The notes below the pieces were generated by a model. The model worked only from the letters and a program-made list of their open reading frames with translations. It had not been told where the DNA came from and searched no databases. Below are positions 10,150-12,194 of a stretch of DNA of 12,194 nt, in pieces. Location of the stretch: contig WLMP01000020.1 in assembly GCA_009700155.1 (NCBI GenBank), positions 1 to 12,194 of the forward strand, read 5' to 3'. The DNA is from Actinomycetota bacterium (GTDB taxonomy: Bacteria; Actinomycetota; Actinomycetes; Nanopelagicales; Nanopelagicaceae). Every line of letters starts with the position of its first letter. Positions within the stretch are counted from its first letter, which is position 1. The position numbers and the translations under genes were made by a program.

Positions 10150-10167
10150 CACAATACGAGCATTGTA
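10150..10167. promoter_or_regulatory. Divergent pdxH/citrate synthase promoter candidate with dyad symmetry
   Basis: ACAAT (10151-10155) and ATTGT (10162-10166) form a perfect inverted repeat around a 6-bp spacer. The minus-strand TACAAT (10167-10162) is a good -10 for pdxH. The plus-strand CACAAT (10150-10155) is a weaker -10 candidate for citrate synthase, placing its start near 10162. The symmetry could reflect a bidirectional promoter or a regulator site; no -35 boxes were found. Confidence 0.4.
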
Positions 10168-10198
10168 AAGAGTGATTAAAAGCTAAGGGAGCATAGAA

Positions 10199-11314
10199 GT
10201 GGCCGATGATTTTAAGCCAGGGCTTGAGGGCGTAATTGCATTTGAATCTCAAATTGCCGAGCCCGATAAGGAAGGTAGCGCCCTTAGATATCGCGGCGTT
10301 GATATTGAGGACTTAGTTGGTCGAGTCACATTTGGAAATGTTTGGGGATTGTTAGTAGATGATGAATTCAACCCAGGACTACCTCCAGCTGAACCATTTT
10401 TAATTCCAGTTCATACTGGAGATGTGCGTGTAGATGTGCAATCTGCAATTGCAATGTTAACTCCAGCTTGGGGCCTAAAACCATTACTTGATATTTCAGA
10501 TGAAGAGGCTAGAAGTAATCTAGCTCGTGTATCTGTGATGGTACTTTCTTATGTTGCCCAATCTGCCAGAGGAACAATTGCAACTGCAATTCCACAATCA
10601 GAAATTGATAAAGCTCATACCGTAGTTGAGCGAATGATGATTCGCTGGCGCGGTGAACCAGATCCAGTACATGTGCGAGCAATTGATGCCTACTTTGTAT
10701 CAGCTGCAGAACATGGCATGAATGCATCAACATTTACCGGTCGAGTAATTGCATCAACTGGTGCTGATGTTGCTGCCTCTATCTCTGGTGCAATTGGTGC
10801 CATGAGTGGACCATTACATGGTGGTGCACCTGCTCGAGTACTTTCGATGATTGAAGCGGTAGAAAAATCTGGAAATGCTGAAAGCTATGTTAAATCGATT
10901 TTAGATAAAGGTGAGCGACTGATGGGATTTGGTCATCGAGTTTATCGAGCAGAGGATCCACGCGCTCGCACATTAAGAAGAACTGCCAAAGAGTTAAATG
11001 CTCCACGATATGAGGTTGCTTTAGCTTTAGAAAAAGCTGCTCTGGCAGAATTAAAATCTCGCCAACCAGATCGCGTGTTAGAAACTAATGTGGAGTTCTG
11101 GGCAGCAATTGTTTTGGACTTTGCACAAGTGCCAGCAAACTTGTTTACCTCAATGTTTACAGCAGCTAGAACTGCTGGCTGGTCAGCACATATTTTGGAG
11201 CAAAAACGCACTGGCAGAATTATTAGACCATCAGCCCGCTATGTTGGTCCTGGTCCGCGTAAACCAAAGGATGTTAAGGGTTGGGATGAGAGCGTAGAGT
11301 CACTTCACTCATAA
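10199..11314 (+). CDS. gltA2: Citrate synthase family protein (actinobacterial second type)
   Basis: This 371-residue protein is related to citrate synthase, which condenses oxaloacetate and acetyl-CoA at the entry of the TCA cycle. The start is GTG at 10199, set by AAGGGAG (10185-10191) at 7 nt. Motifs: IAFESQIAEPD and LRYRGVDIEDL near the N-terminus, AEHGMNASTF at 170-179, the first catalytic His207 in GPLHGGAPARV, the second His246 in GFGHRVYRAEDPRA with substrate-binding Arg255, and VEFW at 298-301. In most citrate synthases the last motif is NVDFY with a catalytic Asp (D362 in E. coli); here it is Glu299. I recall the same NVEFW in Streptomyces homologues next to pdxH, so it is a subfamily trait rather than damage. 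It may be a true citrate synthase, a 2-methylcitrate synthase or a related activity; the symbol is tentative. Confidence 0.85.
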   Translation: MADDFKPGLEGVIAFESQIAEPDKEGSALRYRGVDIEDLVGRVTFGNVWGLLVDDEFNPGLPPAEPFLIPVHTGDVRVDVQSAIAMLTPAWGLKPLLDISDEEARSNLARVSVMVLSYVAQSARGTIATAIPQSEIDKAHTVVERMMIRWRGEPDPVHVRAIDAYFVSAAEHGMNASTFTGRVIASTGADVAASISGAIGAMSGPLHGGAPARVLSMIEAVEKSGNAESYVKSILDKGERLMGFGHRVYRAEDPRARTLRRTAKELNAPRYEVALALEKAALAELKSRQPDRVLETNVEFWAAIVLDFAQVPANLFTSMFTAARTAGWSAHILEQKRTGRIIRPSARYVGPGPRKPKDVKGWDESVESLHS

Positions 11315-11317
11315 GAT
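11312..11317 (+). promoter_or_regulatory. -10-like TAAGAT overlapping the citrate synthase stop
   Basis: TAAGAT starts with the TAA stop codon of the citrate synthase gene and lies 6 nt before the GTG of the photolyase gene. The same hexamer at the same spacing precedes the DUF3263 start. This fits a leaderless photolyase transcript, though read-through from the upstream gene is also possible. Confidence 0.45.
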
Positions 11318-11323
11318 GGGCCT

Positions 11324-12194
11324 GTGAGTACAAGATCGATTGTTTGGTTTCGAAGAGACTTAAGAATTTCAGATCACCCAGCGCTGGTAGCAGCACTTTC
11401 TGAAAGTGATGAAATTGTTCCAGTTTTCATTATAGATTCTAAGTTAATTGAACGTACTGGAAGTAATGGATTGGCTTACTTAGCCCAATCTCTTCAACAC
11501 TTAGATGCTTCACTAGATAAAAAACTGCAAGTTATTGCTGGACAACCAATTGATGTTTTAAAAAAACTGCAGGAAAAATACAACGCACAATCTGTTCATA
11601 TTTCAGCCGAGTATGAGCCAGTTAGTGCTGCGCAAGATGTGGAAATTGAAAAAAGCGGAATTAAATTAGTAAGAACTGGCTCTGCTTATGCAGTTGCACC
11701 AGGCAGGGTTTTAAAACCAAGTGATCAAACTCCTTATCGGGTTTACACTCCCTTTTATCGTGCTTGGCTAACACATGGATGGCGCAAGCCAGAGCAAAAA
11801 CCTAAAAGCATTGCTGTAGTTACACCAGACTCAGATTCAAGGCAGTTTCCAGATTGGAAAGTGCCAACTGGTGTGAGTATCACTGAGGCAGGTGAAGCGG
11901 CTGCAAATGAAAGATTTAAGCATTTCCAAAAAAATGGTTTAGATAATTATGATGAAGCTAGAAATCTTGCTGGTATAGATGGCACAAGCAAAATGAGTGC
12001 GCATCTAACCTGGGGTGAAATACATCCTAGAACTTTGCTCGCCCCACTTGGCCAAAGCAAAGCGCATGAAGTATTTCGTAAAGAAATTGCTTGGCGAGAG
12101 TTTTATGCCGATGTTTTGTTTAATAATCCGCACACTGAAACTGATTACTACGCACCTCAATTTGCAAAAATGAGATATGACAAGCCAGGCAAAC
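11324..12194 (+). CDS. phr: Deoxyribodipyrimidine photolyase, 3' truncated by window end
   Basis: A GTG at 11324 opens a frame that stays open to the window end (290 full codons). The N-terminus TRSIVWFRRDLRISDHPAL is the hallmark of the photolyase/cryptochrome antenna domain. YRVYTPFYRAW at 138-148 ends that domain, and the FAD-binding domain begins with TSKMSAHLTWGEI (221-233) and EIAWREFYADVLFNNP (254-269), as in class I CPD photolyases, where these residues line the FAD and DNA pocket. The C-terminal part with the tryptophan electron chain lies outside. The enzyme uses blue light to split pyrimidine dimers, fitting a sunlit-water lifestyle. CPD versus (6-4) specificity cannot be settled, but CPD is more likely. 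It starts 9 nt after the citrate synthase stop and has no Shine-Dalgarno sequence. Confidence 0.93.
   Translation, partial: MSTRSIVWFRRDLRISDHPALVAALSESDEIVPVFIIDSKLIERTGSNGLAYLAQSLQHLDASLDKKLQVIAGQPIDVLKKLQEKYNAQSVHISAEYEPVSAAQDVEIEKSGIKLVRTGSAYAVAPGRVLKPSDQTPYRVYTPFYRAWLTHGWRKPEQKPKSIAVVTPDSDSRQFPDWKVPTGVSITEAGEAAANERFKHFQKNGLDNYDEARNLAGIDGTSKMSAHLTWGEIHPRTLLAPLGQSKAHEVFRKEIAWREFYADVLFNNPHTETDYYAPQFAKMRYDKPGK

Noticed and set aside
10098..10163. Longer pdxH starts at 10163 or 10115
   Set aside because: The extra residues have no match to the PdxH family, and the 10163 ATG overlaps the best -10 hexamer, so it would probably not be in the transcript. A TTG at 10154, 7 nt after that hexamer and in frame, is possible but rare as a leaderless start.

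Overview
This window looks like ordinary core chromosome from an AT-rich, streamlined actinobacterium. The best guess is a freshwater acI-type lineage (Nanopelagicales), but that is inferred from gene content and base composition and was not tested. The actinobacterial signature comes from several families that I know mainly or only from that phylum: DUF3263, DUF3027, a DUF2530-like membrane protein, a two-part CspB of the mycobacterial kind, a mycobacterial-type SerC, and the pdxH/second citrate synthase pairing. Streamlining shows in spacings of a few bases, overlapping genes, and five genes with a TANNNT hexamer 6-7 nt before the start codon, as expected for leaderless transcripts. No mobile element, CRISPR array, tRNA or rRNA was seen, and no stretch longer than 300 bases lacks a gene.

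Layout. 1-882 (+) is the 3' part of a GMC-family (cholesterol-oxidase-like) flavoprotein. It converges on, and overlaps by 15 bp, a minus-strand pair: an alpha/beta hydrolase (868-1677) downstream of a type II NADH dehydrogenase (1683-2903). A 24-bp divergent promoter region separates ndh from a plus-strand NAD(P)-binding/DUF2867 protein (2928-4448). Next come DUF3263 (4527-4817), a CIRCE-controlled groEL without groES (4967-6592) ending in a strong terminator, DUF3027 (6676-7551) and cspB (7644-8030).

From 10097 down to 8027 the minus strand carries a compact four-gene run: pdxH, serC, an undescribed 29-codon membrane-peptide ORF whose start overlaps the serC stop as ATGA, and a 58-codon DUF2530-like membrane protein. 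PdxH makes the pyridoxal phosphate that SerC uses as cofactor, so the first two genes make biochemical sense together. Divergent to pdxH is a second-type citrate synthase (10199-11314), then a DNA photolyase (11324 to the window end, 3' truncated).

Functionally the region mixes respiration (ndh), protein folding and cold response (groEL, cspB), cofactor and serine synthesis (pdxH, serC), central carbon metabolism (citrate synthase) and light-dependent DNA repair. I found no convincing new multi-gene system. The most interesting items are small: the 29-aa ORF, a 5-codon leader ORF that overlaps the serC start, the compact bidirectional leaderless promoter, a hexamer built on a stop codon in front of the photolyase gene, and a Glu where citrate synthases normally have a catalytic Asp.
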